Position numbers and translations under genes: made by a program
Shown here: positions 1 through 8,354 of the stretch, piece by piece
Layout: each line of letters begins with the position of its first letter
Position numbering within the stretch: position 1 is the stretch's first letter
DNA from: Sorangium aterium
Lineage (GTDB): Bacteria; Myxococcota_A; Polyangia; Polyangiales; Polyangiaceae
Direction of reading: 5' to 3'
Length of the DNA: 64,000 nucleotides
NCBI RefSeq assembly: GCF_028368935.1
Contig: NZ_JAQNDK010000005.1
Coordinates: forward strand, 1,116,001 to 1,180,000
The notes under the pieces: model-generated
Told to the model about the DNA's origin: nothing
Databases searched by the model: none
What the model saw: the letters and a program-made list of their open reading frames with translations, nothing else

Positions 1-1806
1 ATGTTCCGGCCGATGGCGGAGACGGTGGTCCTCGCGCTCGCCGGCGCGACGATCCTGTCGATGACGTTCATCCCCGCGCTCGTGGCGCTCCTCCTGACCG
101 GCAAAGTGTCCGAGAAGGAGAACTTCCTCTTCCGGCACGCGAAGCGCGGCTACGAGCAGATCATCGGCTGGGCCCTCGCCCACCGCAGCGCGGTGGTGAT
201 TGGCGCGACCGCCCTGCTCGCGGTCTCGGGGCTCGTCGCGACGCGGCTCGGCAGCGAGTTCGCGCCCAAGCTGAGCGAGGGCGCCCTCGCGCTCCAGCCG
301 GCGAGGATCCCGTCCATCGGGATCACCACGAGCGTCGAGATGCAGATGCAGCTCGAGCGCGTGCTCAAGGAGCGGTTCCCCGACGAGATTGAGCACATCT
401 TCGCCCGGACCGGGACGGCCGAGGTCGCGACCGATCCGATGGGCCCGAACGTCTCCGACACCTACCTGATGCTGAAGCCGCGGAGCGGGTGGAAGAAAGC
501 GAAGACGCAGGAGGAGCTCGCGGAGGCGATCGAGGAGGTGATCAAGGACCTGCCCGGGCAGAACTACGAGTTCAGTCAGCCCATCGAGCTCCGGTTCAAC
601 GAGCTCATCTCGGGCGTGCGGAGCGACGTCGCCGTCAAGGTCTTCGGCGATGATCTCGACGTCATGCTCAAGCAGGCGCAGAAGATCGGCGGCATCCTCG
701 GAAAGACGCCGGGCGCCGCCGACGTCAAGGTCGAGCAGGTCACCGGCCTGCCGGTGCTCACGATCGACGTCGACCGGGACGCCGCCGCCCGCTACGGGCT
801 CAACATCGCCGACGTGCACGCGGTGATCGAGGCAGCGGTCGGGGGCATCAGCGCAGGCGAGGTGTTCGAGGGAGACAAGCGCTTCGACCTCGTCATCCGC
901 CTCCCCGACGCGATCCGCGGTGACATCCGCGCGCTCCAGAACCTGCCCGTTCCGCTCCCGGAGGCGGACCGCCCGGAAGCCGCCACGCGGACCGTCTCGG
1001 CGACGGACCGGCCGGAGCAGCACGCGGCGTTCGTTCCGCTCGGCTCGGTGGCGAAGATCGCCGTCGAGGAGGGGCCCAACCAGGTGAGCCGGGAGAACGG
1101 CAAACGCCGGGTCGTGGTGCAGGCGAACGTGCGCGGGCGGGATCTCGGGAGCTTCGTGGCCGACGCGCAGCAGCGGATCGACGCGGAGGTGAAGCTCCCG
1201 GCCGGCTACTGGACCGCGTGGGGCGGGCAGTTCGAGAACCTCATCGCTGCACGCCAGCGGCTCGCCCTGGTCGTGCCGGTCGCGCTCGGGCTCATCTTCG
1301 GGTTGCTCTTCCTGTCCTTCGGGACGCTGAAGAACGCCTTGTTGATCTTCACCGGTGTCCCGCTCGCGCTGACCGGAGGCATCTTCGCGCTCTGGATCCG
1401 CGGGCTGCCCGTCTCGATCTCCGCGGCGATCGGGTTCATCGCCCTCTCGGGCGTCGCCGTGCTCAACGGGCTGGTGATGGTGACCTTCATCGAGAATATG
1501 CGCCAGCAGGGCGAGTCGCTCGACGATGCTGTCTTCCATGGCTCGATCGCGCGGCTCCGCCCCGTGCTCATGACGGCGCTCGTCGCGGCCCTCGGCTTCG
1601 TCCCGATGGCGCTCGCGACCGGCACCGGCTCCGAGGTGCAGCGGCCGCTCGCGACGGTCGTGATCGGGGGCATCCTCTCGTCGACGGCCCTCACGCTTCT
1701 GATCCTGCCGACCCTCTACCGCTTGTTTCATGCGAGGGAGGCGACTGCCGCTCCGGCGCCTCCCCTGGCCGAACGCATCATCGAGAGAGGAGATCCTCCT
1801 GCTTGA
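1..1806 (+). CDS. CzcA/CusA-type heavy-metal RND efflux pump, 3' part (5' end outside window)
   Basis: This is the C-terminal ~600 residues of a proton-driven inner-membrane pump of the HME-RND family, which exports metal ions through a tripartite complex. The reading frame is open from base 1. The first residues (MFRPMAETVVLALAGA) correspond to a membrane helix near the middle of CzcA/CusA, roughly residue 460 of ~1040, so the ATG at base 1 is internal. Visible parts are the second periplasmic porter domain and the last helices, including LSGVAVLNGLVMVTFIEN and AALGFVPMALATGTGSEVQ, both typical of CzcA proteins. The stop overlaps the start region of a His-rich lipoprotein. The metal cannot be read from this part; copper/silver or zinc/cobalt are possible. 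Confidence 0.93.
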   Translation: MFRPMAETVVLALAGATILSMTFIPALVALLLTGKVSEKENFLFRHAKRGYEQIIGWALAHRSAVVIGATALLAVSGLVATRLGSEFAPKLSEGALALQPARIPSIGITTSVEMQMQLERVLKERFPDEIEHIFARTGTAEVATDPMGPNVSDTYLMLKPRSGWKKAKTQEELAEAIEEVIKDLPGQNYEFSQPIELRFNELISGVRSDVAVKVFGDDLDVMLKQAQKIGGILGKTPGAADVKVEQVTGLPVLTIDVDRDAAARYGLNIADVHAVIEAAVGGISAGEVFEGDKRFDLVIRLPDAIRGDIRALQNLPVPLPEADRPEAATRTVSATDRPEQHAAFVPLGSVAKIAVEEGPNQVSRENGKRRVVVQANVRGRDLGSFVADAQQRIDAEVKLPAGYWTAWGGQFENLIAARQRLALVVPVALGLIFGLLFLSFGTLKNALLIFTGVPLALTGGIFALWIRGLPVSISAAIGFIALSGVAVLNGLVMVTFIENMRQQGESLDDAVFHGSIARLRPVLMTALVAALGFVPMALATGTGSEVQRPLATVVIGGILSSTALTLLILPTLYRLFHAREATAAPAPPLAERIIERGDPPA

Positions 1807-2038
1807 GCAACATCGGTATCCCCTCGTGCTGGCGGTCATCGTCGCCATGGCATCCGCCGCGAGCGCCGTCGGCTGCGGCGGCGACAACTGCCATGAGGGC
1901 CATGAATGCGAGGAGGGCGAGGGAGGCCGGCAGGAGGGCACCGGGGGGGCCGGTGGTGAGTCGAAGGATGCCAAAGGGCACGATCACAAGGAAGGCGACG
2001 GCCACGACCACAAGGAGGGCGACGGCCACGACCACTGA
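1730..2038 (+). CDS. Small His-rich lipoprotein, start uncertain
   Basis: A short exported protein with a hydrophobic segment ending in a lipobox-like ASAVGC, followed by an acidic stretch and a tail with HDHKEGDG repeats (24-bp DNA unit) ending in HDH. It is probably a periplasmic metal-binding lipoprotein acting with the pump just upstream. The ATG at 1730 gives an implausibly long Arg-rich leader. Shorter starts in the same frame are CTG at 1799, with a well placed GAGAGAGGAG, or GTG at 1826. I recognise no named family; the function comes from the His repeats and position. Confidence 0.6.
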   Translation: MRGRRLPLRRLPWPNASSREEILLLEQHRYPLVLAVIVAMASAASAVGCGGDNCHEGHECEEGEGGRQEGTGGAGGESKDAKGHDHKEGDGHDHKEGDGHDH

Positions 2039-2232
2039 CTCGTTGCTCATGGCCCGTCCAGAACAAGCGCCGATACTCATCCGCCCCGACCGGCACCAGG
2101 CCGGCTCAACCGCGATCGAGGGCGACTCGCCTACGCCTGGAACGGCGCTCTCCTGACGCCGCACCCTCAGCGCTCGTCCCGCGCTTCCCATCCCAGCTGC
2201 GATGCACAATGGATCGGCGCTGGGGGGCATCC

Positions 2233-3060
2233 ATGTCGCTCACACTCGGCATTTTTCTCCTCGTGCTCGCGATCGCGCTGGGCGGGTTCCTGGCGGTGCT
2301 TCGCGGCTGGGACAGCGGCCTCATGCCAGCGATACGCACATTCGCGGTCGTCGCCGCGGCGTCGATCGCGTTTCTCCACCTTCTGCCCGAGGCGCTCGGC
2401 GAGCTGGGCTGGCGTGCGCTGCTGCCGGCTGCGGCCGGATTGCTGGCGCCGACGGTGATGGAGCGCCTCGTGGCCGGGGAGGACTCTGTCCATCATGCAC
2501 CGAGGATGGCGCTCGCGCTGGGATACGCGGCGGTGCTCGTGCACCAGTTTGGCGACGGCGCGGCCGTCGCGTCGCTCGCTCGGGCCGGGCTGCTGTCCAC
2601 GCCGGTCGTGCTGGCTCTCGCAGCGCACACGGTGCCGCTCGCCATGGTGGTCTCCCTGCTGACGCGCGAGGCCAGAGCGGGGGCCGATGGCTTCCACGTC
2701 ACGTGCGCTGCGCTCACAGGCGTAGCGCTCGCCACCATCCTGGGTTCCCTGACGCCGCGGCTCATCGGTCAGGATCGCTTCGAGAGCGCCGAACCCTGGG
2801 TGCTCGCCACGATCGCAGGGCTCCTCGTCCACGCGGTGTCGCATGAGGCGCTCGCGAGCCGCGCGGTGACGCCCGCGAGCCGCGCCGGCGAGGCCGCAGG
2901 AGGGCTGCTCGGCCTGGCGCTCGGGGTGCTAGGCATCGACGACGAGGCGTGGGTGCGAAGTTTGCCGTCCGGCTTCAGTGGCGCTGGGCTGGTCCTCGTG
3001 GCGGCGCTCGTGCTGCTGCGCAGCTACGGCCCCCGGCGCGCCGTGCAGCCTCGCCTCTGA
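2233..3060 (+). CDS. ZIP-family-like metal transporter
   Basis: A 275-residue polytopic membrane protein. The pattern fits ZIP transporters, which move divalent metals such as zinc into the cytoplasm. It has FLHLLPEALGEL in an early helix, HQFGDGAA where ZIP helix IV has its His/Asp metal site, AHTVPLAM where helix V has its His-x-x-Pro, and HEALAS near the end. The start is taken at ATG 2233 behind CTGGGGGG; ATG 2209 in the same frame would add a charged leader. It follows the efflux gene and His-rich lipoprotein on the same strand. Whether it imports or helps balance the exported metal is not visible. The family call is fairly secure, the substrate is not. Confidence 0.75.
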   Translation: MSLTLGIFLLVLAIALGGFLAVLRGWDSGLMPAIRTFAVVAAASIAFLHLLPEALGELGWRALLPAAAGLLAPTVMERLVAGEDSVHHAPRMALALGYAAVLVHQFGDGAAVASLARAGLLSTPVVLALAAHTVPLAMVVSLLTREARAGADGFHVTCAALTGVALATILGSLTPRLIGQDRFESAEPWVLATIAGLLVHAVSHEALASRAVTPASRAGEAAGGLLGLALGVLGIDDEAWVRSLPSGFSGAGLVLVAALVLLRSYGPRRAVQPRL

Positions 3061-3182
3061 CCTCGACCCTTGCGGCCGGGTGGACCATTCACGACATGAC
3101 CGCGGCGCTGGAGGGATTGGGGCCAGAAACGGCCATGTCTCAGGAGCGTTGAGCCGGCGATGCCCGCGTGGAAATCACGCTG

Positions 3183-3557
3183 TCACCATCGCCACGGATT
3201 CCCGCCTTGACACCCGTACGGCGGGCGGCTGCCATAGTAACCACCGAAGGGCGGACGGCCACCGCCACCGTAGTAACCGCCGCCCCAGCCCCAAGGGTCG
3301 TTGTAGCCGCTTCCCCAGGGCCGGCGACCGGGGTAGCCAGGCCTACAGCCTCCGCCTGGACGCCCCCAGCTGCGCGCCCCGCTCGTCGCGGTCAACCCGC
3401 TTCCGTCGCTCTCTCCACCATGCTGCTCCGACGTCGGTCCCGACGCTTCGAGACCGGCCTGGTCGGCGTCACCATCGTCCGCATCCCCGGCTTCGACGGC
3501 GCACCCCGTCGCCAGGGCGGCCATCATCGTTGCAGCTCCCATGATCCACTTGCTCAT
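3183..3557 (-). CDS. Small Gly/Tyr/Pro-rich lipoprotein, unknown function
   Basis: A 124-residue protein starting MSKWIMGAATMMAALATGC, a lipoprotein signal peptide with Cys at residue 19. An acidic stretch (DADDGDADQ) follows, then a tail rich in Gly, Tyr, Trp and Pro (GWGGGYYGGGG and similar). ATG 3557 is preceded by AGAGGAGAAG. It is convergent with the ZIP gene and downstream, on the same strand, of the P1B ATPase operon, but 280 bp separate them. No family recognised. The low-complexity tail suggests a surface or periplasmic structural role. Confidence 0.7.
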   Translation of the reverse strand: MSKWIMGAATMMAALATGCAVEAGDADDGDADQAGLEASGPTSEQHGGESDGSGLTATSGARSWGRPGGGCRPGYPGRRPWGSGYNDPWGWGGGYYGGGGRPPFGGYYGSRPPYGCQGGNPWRW

Positions 3558-3837
3558 CGACTTCTCCTCTGTCGCCCTGGAGTGGTCTTGGTCCCCAGCG
3601 CGATCCAGCCCTGCATCGAGAGCGAAGCGTGTGCCGTAGGCCTGTGTGCATGTGTTGCCGCAAAAGGCCCACACAGGAAGACCAAAACCGTGCGGATCGG
3701 GAGATGCGCGGCGAGACAGAGGACATCGAGCCGGCAGGACCACCGGGCAGTGGCCGATCCGCCCCGGTGCCAGTCGCCGCGGTGCGGGCCTGAGCAGCAC
3801 GCCCCCAGGACGCGAGCTGCAGCCACGCGACCGGCGC

Positions 3838-6222
3838 TCAGGACCCCGTGGTGGCCGGCGCGCCGCGAGGCCCGCACGGGACGCCGCGCTCGGTGTCCTG
3901 CCGACCAGGCGCGGGCCTCGCGCTCCTCCGCGACGCGCGCCTCGGTCGCGCGGTGGCCGCGCTCGCGCCGGCGGGGAGCGTCGGCTCGTAGCCGACGAGG
4001 CGCGCCGAGTTGAAGACGACGAGGAGCGTGCTCAGGTTGTGGAGCACCGCCGCGATGAACGGGTTGAGCGCTCCCATCGCCCCGACCACCAGGCCCCCTG
4101 CGTTGACGCCCAGCGCGATGCCGTAGTTCTGGCGGATGACGTTGAGCGCCTGGCGGCTGAGCCGCAGCGTCGTGACGACGCCGGCGATGTTGTCGGCCGC
4201 CAGCGCGATGTCCGCCGCTTCGATCGCGACATCGGAGCCGGCCGTGCCCATGGCGATCCCGACGTCGGCCAGCGCGAGCGCCGGCGCGTCATTGATGCCA
4301 TCGCCCACCATCGCGACGTGGAACCCCGCCGCCTTCAGGTCGCGGATCCACTCGTACTTCTGCTCGGGCAGCAGCTGGGCACGCCACTCCGTGAGCCCCA
4401 CCGCGCCGGCGACCGCGCGGGCTGACTCCTCGATATCACCAGTCAACATGGCGATCCGCTGCACGCCCTCCCGGCGGAGCTGCGCCAGCGACGACGCCAC
4501 GTCCGGACGGAGCTTGTCGCGCACGCCGATCAGCCCGACGAGGCGACCCTGGTGGGCCACGTACATCTCGGTCTCGCCCTCGGCCGCGTGCTCCGCGTAA
4601 AGGGCCTCGGCCTCGGCAGACACCGCGATGTCGAACTGCTGCATGAGCCGGCGGTTGCCCACCAGCACGATGTTGTTCTGCCAGTCCGCGCGCATCCCCC
4701 GCCCGACGAGGATCTCGCATGCGTCGTGGGGCTGGACCGTGATCTCACGCTCCGCCGCGTGGCCCACCACCGCCAGCGCCAGCGGGTGCTGGGAGTGCAG
4801 CTCGCCGGTCGCCGCGAGCGAGAGGACCTGCTCGGCGGCGTAGTCGTCCACGAGCGAGATCACCCGCTGCACGGAGGGAACTCCCTGCGTCAGGGTCCCC
4901 GTTTTATCGAAGACGATCACATCCAGCTTCGCCGCGGCCTCGAGGTGGGTGCCGCCCTTGATGAGCACACCGCGACGCGCGCCGTTCCCGATGGCCGCGC
5001 TCACCGCGGTGGGCGTCGCGAGGCCCGCCGCGCACGGGCATGCGATCAGCAGCATGGTCAGCGCCCTGGTCGCGTCGCCCGTCAAGGCGAGGACCGCGAT
5101 CGACAAGGCGAACGAGGCAGGAACGAACCGCCTGGAGAACCGCTCCCCCACGGTGTGGATAGGGGCTTGCAGCTCGCGCGCCTGCTCCACGCGCTGGATG
5201 AGGCGCCCGACGGCCGTATCGCTGCCGACCCGCTCCACACGCGCGCGCAGGCCGCCGGAGAGGAGCACGGTGCCAGCGTAGACGGTATCTCCGCGCACCT
5301 TCATCACGGGCACGCTCTCGCCGGTGATGGGAGCCTCGTTGATCGTGCCCTGGCCCTCCACGATGACGCCGTCGACGGGGATGCGCTTGCCCGCGTAGAC
5401 CGCGATCAGGTCTCCTGGCTGGAGCTCTGCTACGGGGCGGCGCACCTCCTGCTCGCCGAGGACTTGCCAGATCTCCTCGTCCGGCATCTCGAGAAGATCG
5501 CGGATCGCTCGCTCCGTGCGCCTCAACGTCAGCGCCTGCAAGTACTCGCCCAGGTTGAGGAGCCACAGCACGGTCAGCGCGGTGACGTTCTCGCGCAACA
5601 GGAGGCTGGCGATCGTCGCCGACCCGACGAGCGTATCCGTGTTCATCCCGGTCTGGCCGGAGATCGAGCGCCACCACCCCTTCAGGAAGGGATACCCCGA
5701 GATCAGCGTGGCGGCGATGTTGATGCCGCCGACGATCGGGCTCGACGCCAGCGCGCCGGCGCCGAACGCGAGCCTCTTGATGCCGAGGCCGAGGAGGACC
5801 GAGCCGCCGAGGACGAGGTTACGCACCTGCGCGTCGAGATCCCCGTGCTCGTGGTCCTCGTGCTGGTGATGTCCGCCTCCCTGGCGCGCCTCGCGTGTGG
5901 CCGCCCGCTGCTCCCGCCACTGCCGGTAGGCGTCGTCCTCCAGCGGGGGAGACGAGAGGGCGGCGCGGAGCTTCGCCTGGATAGCAGTCGGGGTGAGCCC
6001 GGGATCGCAGCGCAGAAGCAGGCGCCCCGTCACGGGATTGGCCTGGACCTCCTCGATGCCCGCCTCGTTCTGAAGCGCGGACTCGACGGCGGCGGCGTAG
6101 CGGGGATTGTTCTTCAGGCCCCGCGCCTCCCACCGCATCCGCCCCCCGACCACGGAGCGCAGACGCAAGCGAGCGTCCCGCTTCGTGTTGGGAGCGTCTG
6201 ATCTCGCTCCCGCAAGGCTCAC
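3838..6222 (-). CDS. P1B-type metal ATPase, CtpC-like
   Basis: A 794-residue ATP-driven metal exporter. Residues 25-90 look like a ferredoxin-fold HMA domain that lacks the CxxC metal site. They are followed by a His-rich linker (HHQHEDHEHGD, 118-128). The catalytic core is intact: TGES 300-303, CPCA 395-398 in the metal-binding helix, DKTGTLT 439-445 (phosphorylated Asp), HP 479-480 and GDGIND 640-645. The final helices carry HNLST and NSARL, a combination I associate with CtpC-like ATPases (Mn or Zn reported) rather than CopA. The start is GTG 6222, overlapping the previous stop as GTGA, so translation is coupled to the DUF5132-like gene. The C-terminal ~45 residues are Arg/Pro-rich and probably not structural. 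Metal specificity is uncertain. Confidence 0.9.
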   Translation of the reverse strand: MSLAGARSDAPNTKRDARLRLRSVVGGRMRWEARGLKNNPRYAAAVESALQNEAGIEEVQANPVTGRLLLRCDPGLTPTAIQAKLRAALSSPPLEDDAYRQWREQRAATREARQGGGHHQHEDHEHGDLDAQVRNLVLGGSVLLGLGIKRLAFGAGALASSPIVGGINIAATLISGYPFLKGWWRSISGQTGMNTDTLVGSATIASLLLRENVTALTVLWLLNLGEYLQALTLRRTERAIRDLLEMPDEEIWQVLGEQEVRRPVAELQPGDLIAVYAGKRIPVDGVIVEGQGTINEAPITGESVPVMKVRGDTVYAGTVLLSGGLRARVERVGSDTAVGRLIQRVEQARELQAPIHTVGERFSRRFVPASFALSIAVLALTGDATRALTMLLIACPCAAGLATPTAVSAAIGNGARRGVLIKGGTHLEAAAKLDVIVFDKTGTLTQGVPSVQRVISLVDDYAAEQVLSLAATGELHSQHPLALAVVGHAAEREITVQPHDACEILVGRGMRADWQNNIVLVGNRRLMQQFDIAVSAEAEALYAEHAAEGETEMYVAHQGRLVGLIGVRDKLRPDVASSLAQLRREGVQRIAMLTGDIEESARAVAGAVGLTEWRAQLLPEQKYEWIRDLKAAGFHVAMVGDGINDAPALALADVGIAMGTAGSDVAIEAADIALAADNIAGVVTTLRLSRQALNVIRQNYGIALGVNAGGLVVGAMGALNPFIAAVLHNLSTLLVVFNSARLVGYEPTLPAGASAATARPRRASRRSARPAPGRQDTERGVPCGPRGAPATTGS

Positions 6223-6512
6223 GCGCCGGCCCGCGGGTGTGCGTGGGCATGGTCATGAGCATGCCCGTCGTCGCCCGAGGCCGGCTCGGACAGATCGCCA
6301 AGCTGAGCCTTTGCCTCGGCGACGATGTCCTGCAGCTCCTCGCGGAGCCCTTCCACGATGCCCACGAGCTCCCGTTGCGCGACAATGCCGCCCTTGACGG
6401 CGAGGAGCGCCAGGGGGCGCACAGCGCGCCCCACGAGAGGGGCGAAGAGGGCACCGGCGGCGAGGGCCGAGAGGGCGACGATCAGCTTCGATTGAGCCAA
6501 TTGCAGCGACAT
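6219..6512 (-). CDS. DUF5132-like small membrane protein with His-rich tail
   Basis: A 97-residue protein with one or two hydrophobic segments near the N terminus (residues 8-45, with FAPLVGRAVRPL between). An amphipathic helix (VEGLREELQDIVAEAKAQ) follows, then a His-rich tail (HAHDHAHAH). The layout fits DUF5132 proteins, which I recall as neighbours of CtpC-like ATPases. It is translationally coupled to the ATPase (GTGA overlap at 6219-6222), which suggests an accessory or metal-delivery subunit. Its own ATG (6510-6512) overlaps the stop of an upstream open frame as TGATG. Family call moderate, function inferred. Confidence 0.7.
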   Translation of the reverse strand: MSLQLAQSKLIVALSALAAGALFAPLVGRAVRPLALLAVKGGIVAQRELVGIVEGLREELQDIVAEAKAQLGDLSEPASGDDGHAHDHAHAHPRAGA

Positions 6513-6757
6513 CAGGGGTGCCTTTCACTCGGCTGGTAGCGGTTCACCAGAACACCGCCGTTCGGCTTGAGCTGAGCAATAGCCGTCGCCGCTCGCTCTG
6601 CAAGCCGTTCACCGAAGATATATTCCCCATCTTCGTCGTCCTTGAGACCATCCTGATTGAGCCGCGTTTCCAGCGCTTCGACGCGTCGATGGTCGATGGA
6701 AGGAGAGCGACGCGTTGGGCTCGGCCCGTTGCGGGGGCCGAGCAGCAGTCCTGGCAG
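6511..6757 (-). other. Gap in the ATPase operon with an unstarted open frame
   Basis: Between the stop of the four-helix membrane protein and the DUF5132-like ATG, the minus strand has an open frame of about 80 codons with no ATG, GTG or TTG. It ends in TGA overlapping the next ATG as TGATG. The latter half reads like protein (for example KDDEDGEYIFGERLAERA) and uses more A/T-ending codons than its neighbours. It may be a coding sequence with a rare start, a decayed gene, or chance. Confidence 0.3.
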
Positions 6758-7279
6758 CTACAGCACGAGCGCCGCGCGCTGCTCACGCCGCCCGTAGCGC
6801 GTCACGCCCCGCGGCTTGTACACCGAGAGCGCCGTGGCCACGAGCAACGTCACCAGGGCGGCAGCAGCATCGGCCACGAGCTGGATGCGCACCTGGCGAA
6901 GATCTCCACCGGACAGCGCCGTCTCGGCCGCGACGCTCGCCACGTAGTGGATCGGCCTCGTGTGCAGCAGCAAGACGCCCGTGGCGACGACGGTCAGCAG
7001 GAGCTTGAACACGACCCAGTAGTGCCGGAGCAAGCCCCACGGCGTGCCCAGCGACTGGACGACCCCGGTGAGCAGCGAGGCGAGGCTCAACGGGACGATG
7101 ACGAGCCACGTGATCAGATCCATCGCGAGGTAGGCGGCGCGCACCGTCGGCGCCTCCTGGCAGGTCAAACCGGCAATCGCGAGCGCGAGGAAGGCCGCGA
7201 CGGAGCCGAGCCAGCCGACCGAGGACGTGACATGCGCGGTGAGCGCGAGCTTCCGGAGCGGGGGTGTCATCGTCATCAT
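6758..7279 (-). CDS. Four-helix integral membrane protein (DUF2269-like)
   Basis: A 173-residue protein with about four membrane segments. Typical stretches are LTAHVTSSVGWLG, LVIVPLSLASLLTGVVQ, YWVVFKLLLTVVATGVLLLHT and DAAAALVTLLVATALSVY. The His in the first helix, the Trp-Gly that follows and the His of LLLHT could bind metal or heme, but this is not shown. It resembles hypothetical proteins related to DUF2269. The ATG cluster at 7279/7276/7270 overlaps the stop of the upstream small protein as ATGA, so both are in one operon leading to the P1B ATPase. Confidence 0.72.
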   Translation of the reverse strand: MMTMTPPLRKLALTAHVTSSVGWLGSVAAFLALAIAGLTCQEAPTVRAAYLAMDLITWLVIVPLSLASLLTGVVQSLGTPWGLLRHYWVVFKLLLTVVATGVLLLHTRPIHYVASVAAETALSGGDLRQVRIQLVADAAAALVTLLVATALSVYKPRGVTRYGRREQRAALVL

Positions 7280-7494
7280 CCGTGGCCGCCTTCCAGAGGC
7301 GCGGGGCCGCGGTGACCGGCCGGCGTGTGGCTACCTGGACCACCAAGGCTCATGCCGGTGAGGTGCAGGACGATAAACAGCACGACTACGACGACAACGA
7401 TGGCCCCGAACGCCTTCACCCAGCGCGGCGTGGGAGGGGTAGACCCGCCGTCCAGCCTCAGGCCGGCGTCGGGATAACGGGACGGGTCAGCCAT
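7276..7494 (-). CDS. Small single-span membrane protein, first gene of the ATPase operon
   Basis: A 72-residue protein: a polar N terminus (MADPSRYPDAGLRLDGG), one strongly hydrophobic helix (AIVVVVVLFIVLHLTGM) and a short Gly/His/Pro-rich tail. ATG 7494 is chosen over 7500 because GAGGAG then has proper spacing. The stop overlaps the next gene by four bases. No family recognised. It is probably a structural partner of the membrane proteins encoded downstream. Confidence 0.65.
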   Translation of the reverse strand: MADPSRYPDAGLRLDGGSTPPTPRWVKAFGAIVVVVVVLFIVLHLTGMSLGGPGSHTPAGHRGPAPLEGGHG

Positions 7495-7545
7495 GTGCAT
7501 CTCCTCGGTTGAGCGTGGATGTCAGGGTCGACCTCAACTTTATCA

Positions 7546-7600
7546 ATACACTTTGTATATGTCAAATCACTGTGTATGCGACCATGCCGTCGTGTATACT
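7546..7600. promoter_or_regulatory. AT-rich divergent promoter with TetR operator candidate
   Basis: This is the only clearly AT-rich stretch between the membrane-protein operon (minus) and the TetR gene (plus). It holds a perfect inverted repeat ATACA-CTT-TGTAT at 7546-7558. TGTGTAT (about 7571) and CGTGTATAC (about 7591) follow, sharing the core GTAT. The repeats are placed to let the adjacent TetR protein control both directions. Confidence 0.5.
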
Positions 7601-7606
7601 CCGAGG

Positions 7607-8176
7607 GTGCCAAAGCTGTGGAACGAGACGATCGGGGCGCACCGCCGCGCGGTGCACGATGCGATCCTGGACACCACCGCGGCGCTGGTCGCCGAGCACG
7701 GACTGGCGTCGGTGACGATGTCGCAGATCGCCGAGGCGACCGGCATCGGGCGCGCGACGCTGTACAAGTACTTCGCCGACGTCGAGGCGATCCTGGTCGC
7801 CTGGCACGAACGGCACATCGCCGGCCACCTCAAGCACCTCGCCGCCGTCCGGGACCAGGCGGGTGACGCGGGCGCGCGGCTCGAGGCCGTGCTCGAGGCC
7901 TTCGCGCTCATCGCCCACGAGCACCCCACCACCGAGCTCTCGGCGCTCTTGCATCGCGGTGAACACGTCGCGCGCGCGCAGCAGCACCTCCGCGACTTCA
8001 TCCGCGACCTGGTCGCGGAGGGCGCGAAGGCCGGTGCCTTCCGGGATGATGTCGCGCCGGACGAGCTCGCGCAGTACTGCCTCCACGCCCTGACCGCAGC
8101 CGGCAGTCTGCCGTCCAAGGCTGCCGTCCGCCGGCTTGTCGCGGTCACGCTGGCGGGGTTGCGCCCCACGCGCTGA
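7607..8176 (+). CDS. TetR/AcrR-family transcriptional regulator
   Basis: A 189-residue regulator. The N-terminal DNA-binding domain has the characteristic helix-turn-helix MSQIAEATGIGRATLYKYF, and the rest is a helical ligand domain with several His residues. GTG 7607 (VPKLWNETIGAHRRAV) is preferred; the longer frame from 7493 would translate the promoter region. It faces the membrane-protein/P1B ATPase operon across the ATACA-CTT-TGTAT repeat, so it is probably that operon's repressor and its own. The inducer is unknown; a metal is possible but not shown. Confidence 0.88.
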   Translation: MPKLWNETIGAHRRAVHDAILDTTAALVAEHGLASVTMSQIAEATGIGRATLYKYFADVEAILVAWHERHIAGHLKHLAAVRDQAGDAGARLEAVLEAFALIAHEHPTTELSALLHRGEHVARAQQHLRDFIRDLVAEGAKAGAFRDDVAPDELAQYCLHALTAAGSLPSKAAVRRLVAVTLAGLRPTR

Positions 8177-8273
8177 GTCGTCCCGAGGCTGACGGCGATC
8201 CGCGATAGCCCTCGGCCCGTAGCGTCTCGGCGGCACGCGCGGAAGCGAGTCCGCCTCCAATGAGAACGATCAT
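8145..8273 (-). pseudogene. 5' remnant of a FAD-dependent NAD(P)H oxidoreductase
   Basis: Reading minus from ATG 8273 gives a Rossmann-type start, IVLIGGGLASARAAETLRAE followed by GYRG. This matches the first ~25 residues of ferredoxin-reductase-like flavoproteins (FAD-binding GxGxxS/A). After codon 25 the similarity ends and a stop comes at 8145, inside the 3' end of the TetR gene. The original ATG still has GGAAG upstream. It is a truncated relic lying 3' of the CopZ-like gene. Confidence 0.6.
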
Positions 8274-8354
8274 GGTGACTTCCTCGGAGGGTGGGCGCGC
8301 CGGAGCTCGTGACCTGACCTTCATCAGGCCACGAGCCCCGGGCGCTGCGGGCGT

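Noticed and set aside
3061-3182. Terminator between the ZIP gene and the Gly-rich lipoprotein gene
   Set aside because: Only a 5-bp stem (GCGTG/CACGC) without T run; too weak.
4552-6201. 549-codon plus-strand frame opposite the CtpC-like ATPase
   Set aside because: The ATPase frame carries all P-type motifs; this is its antisense shadow.
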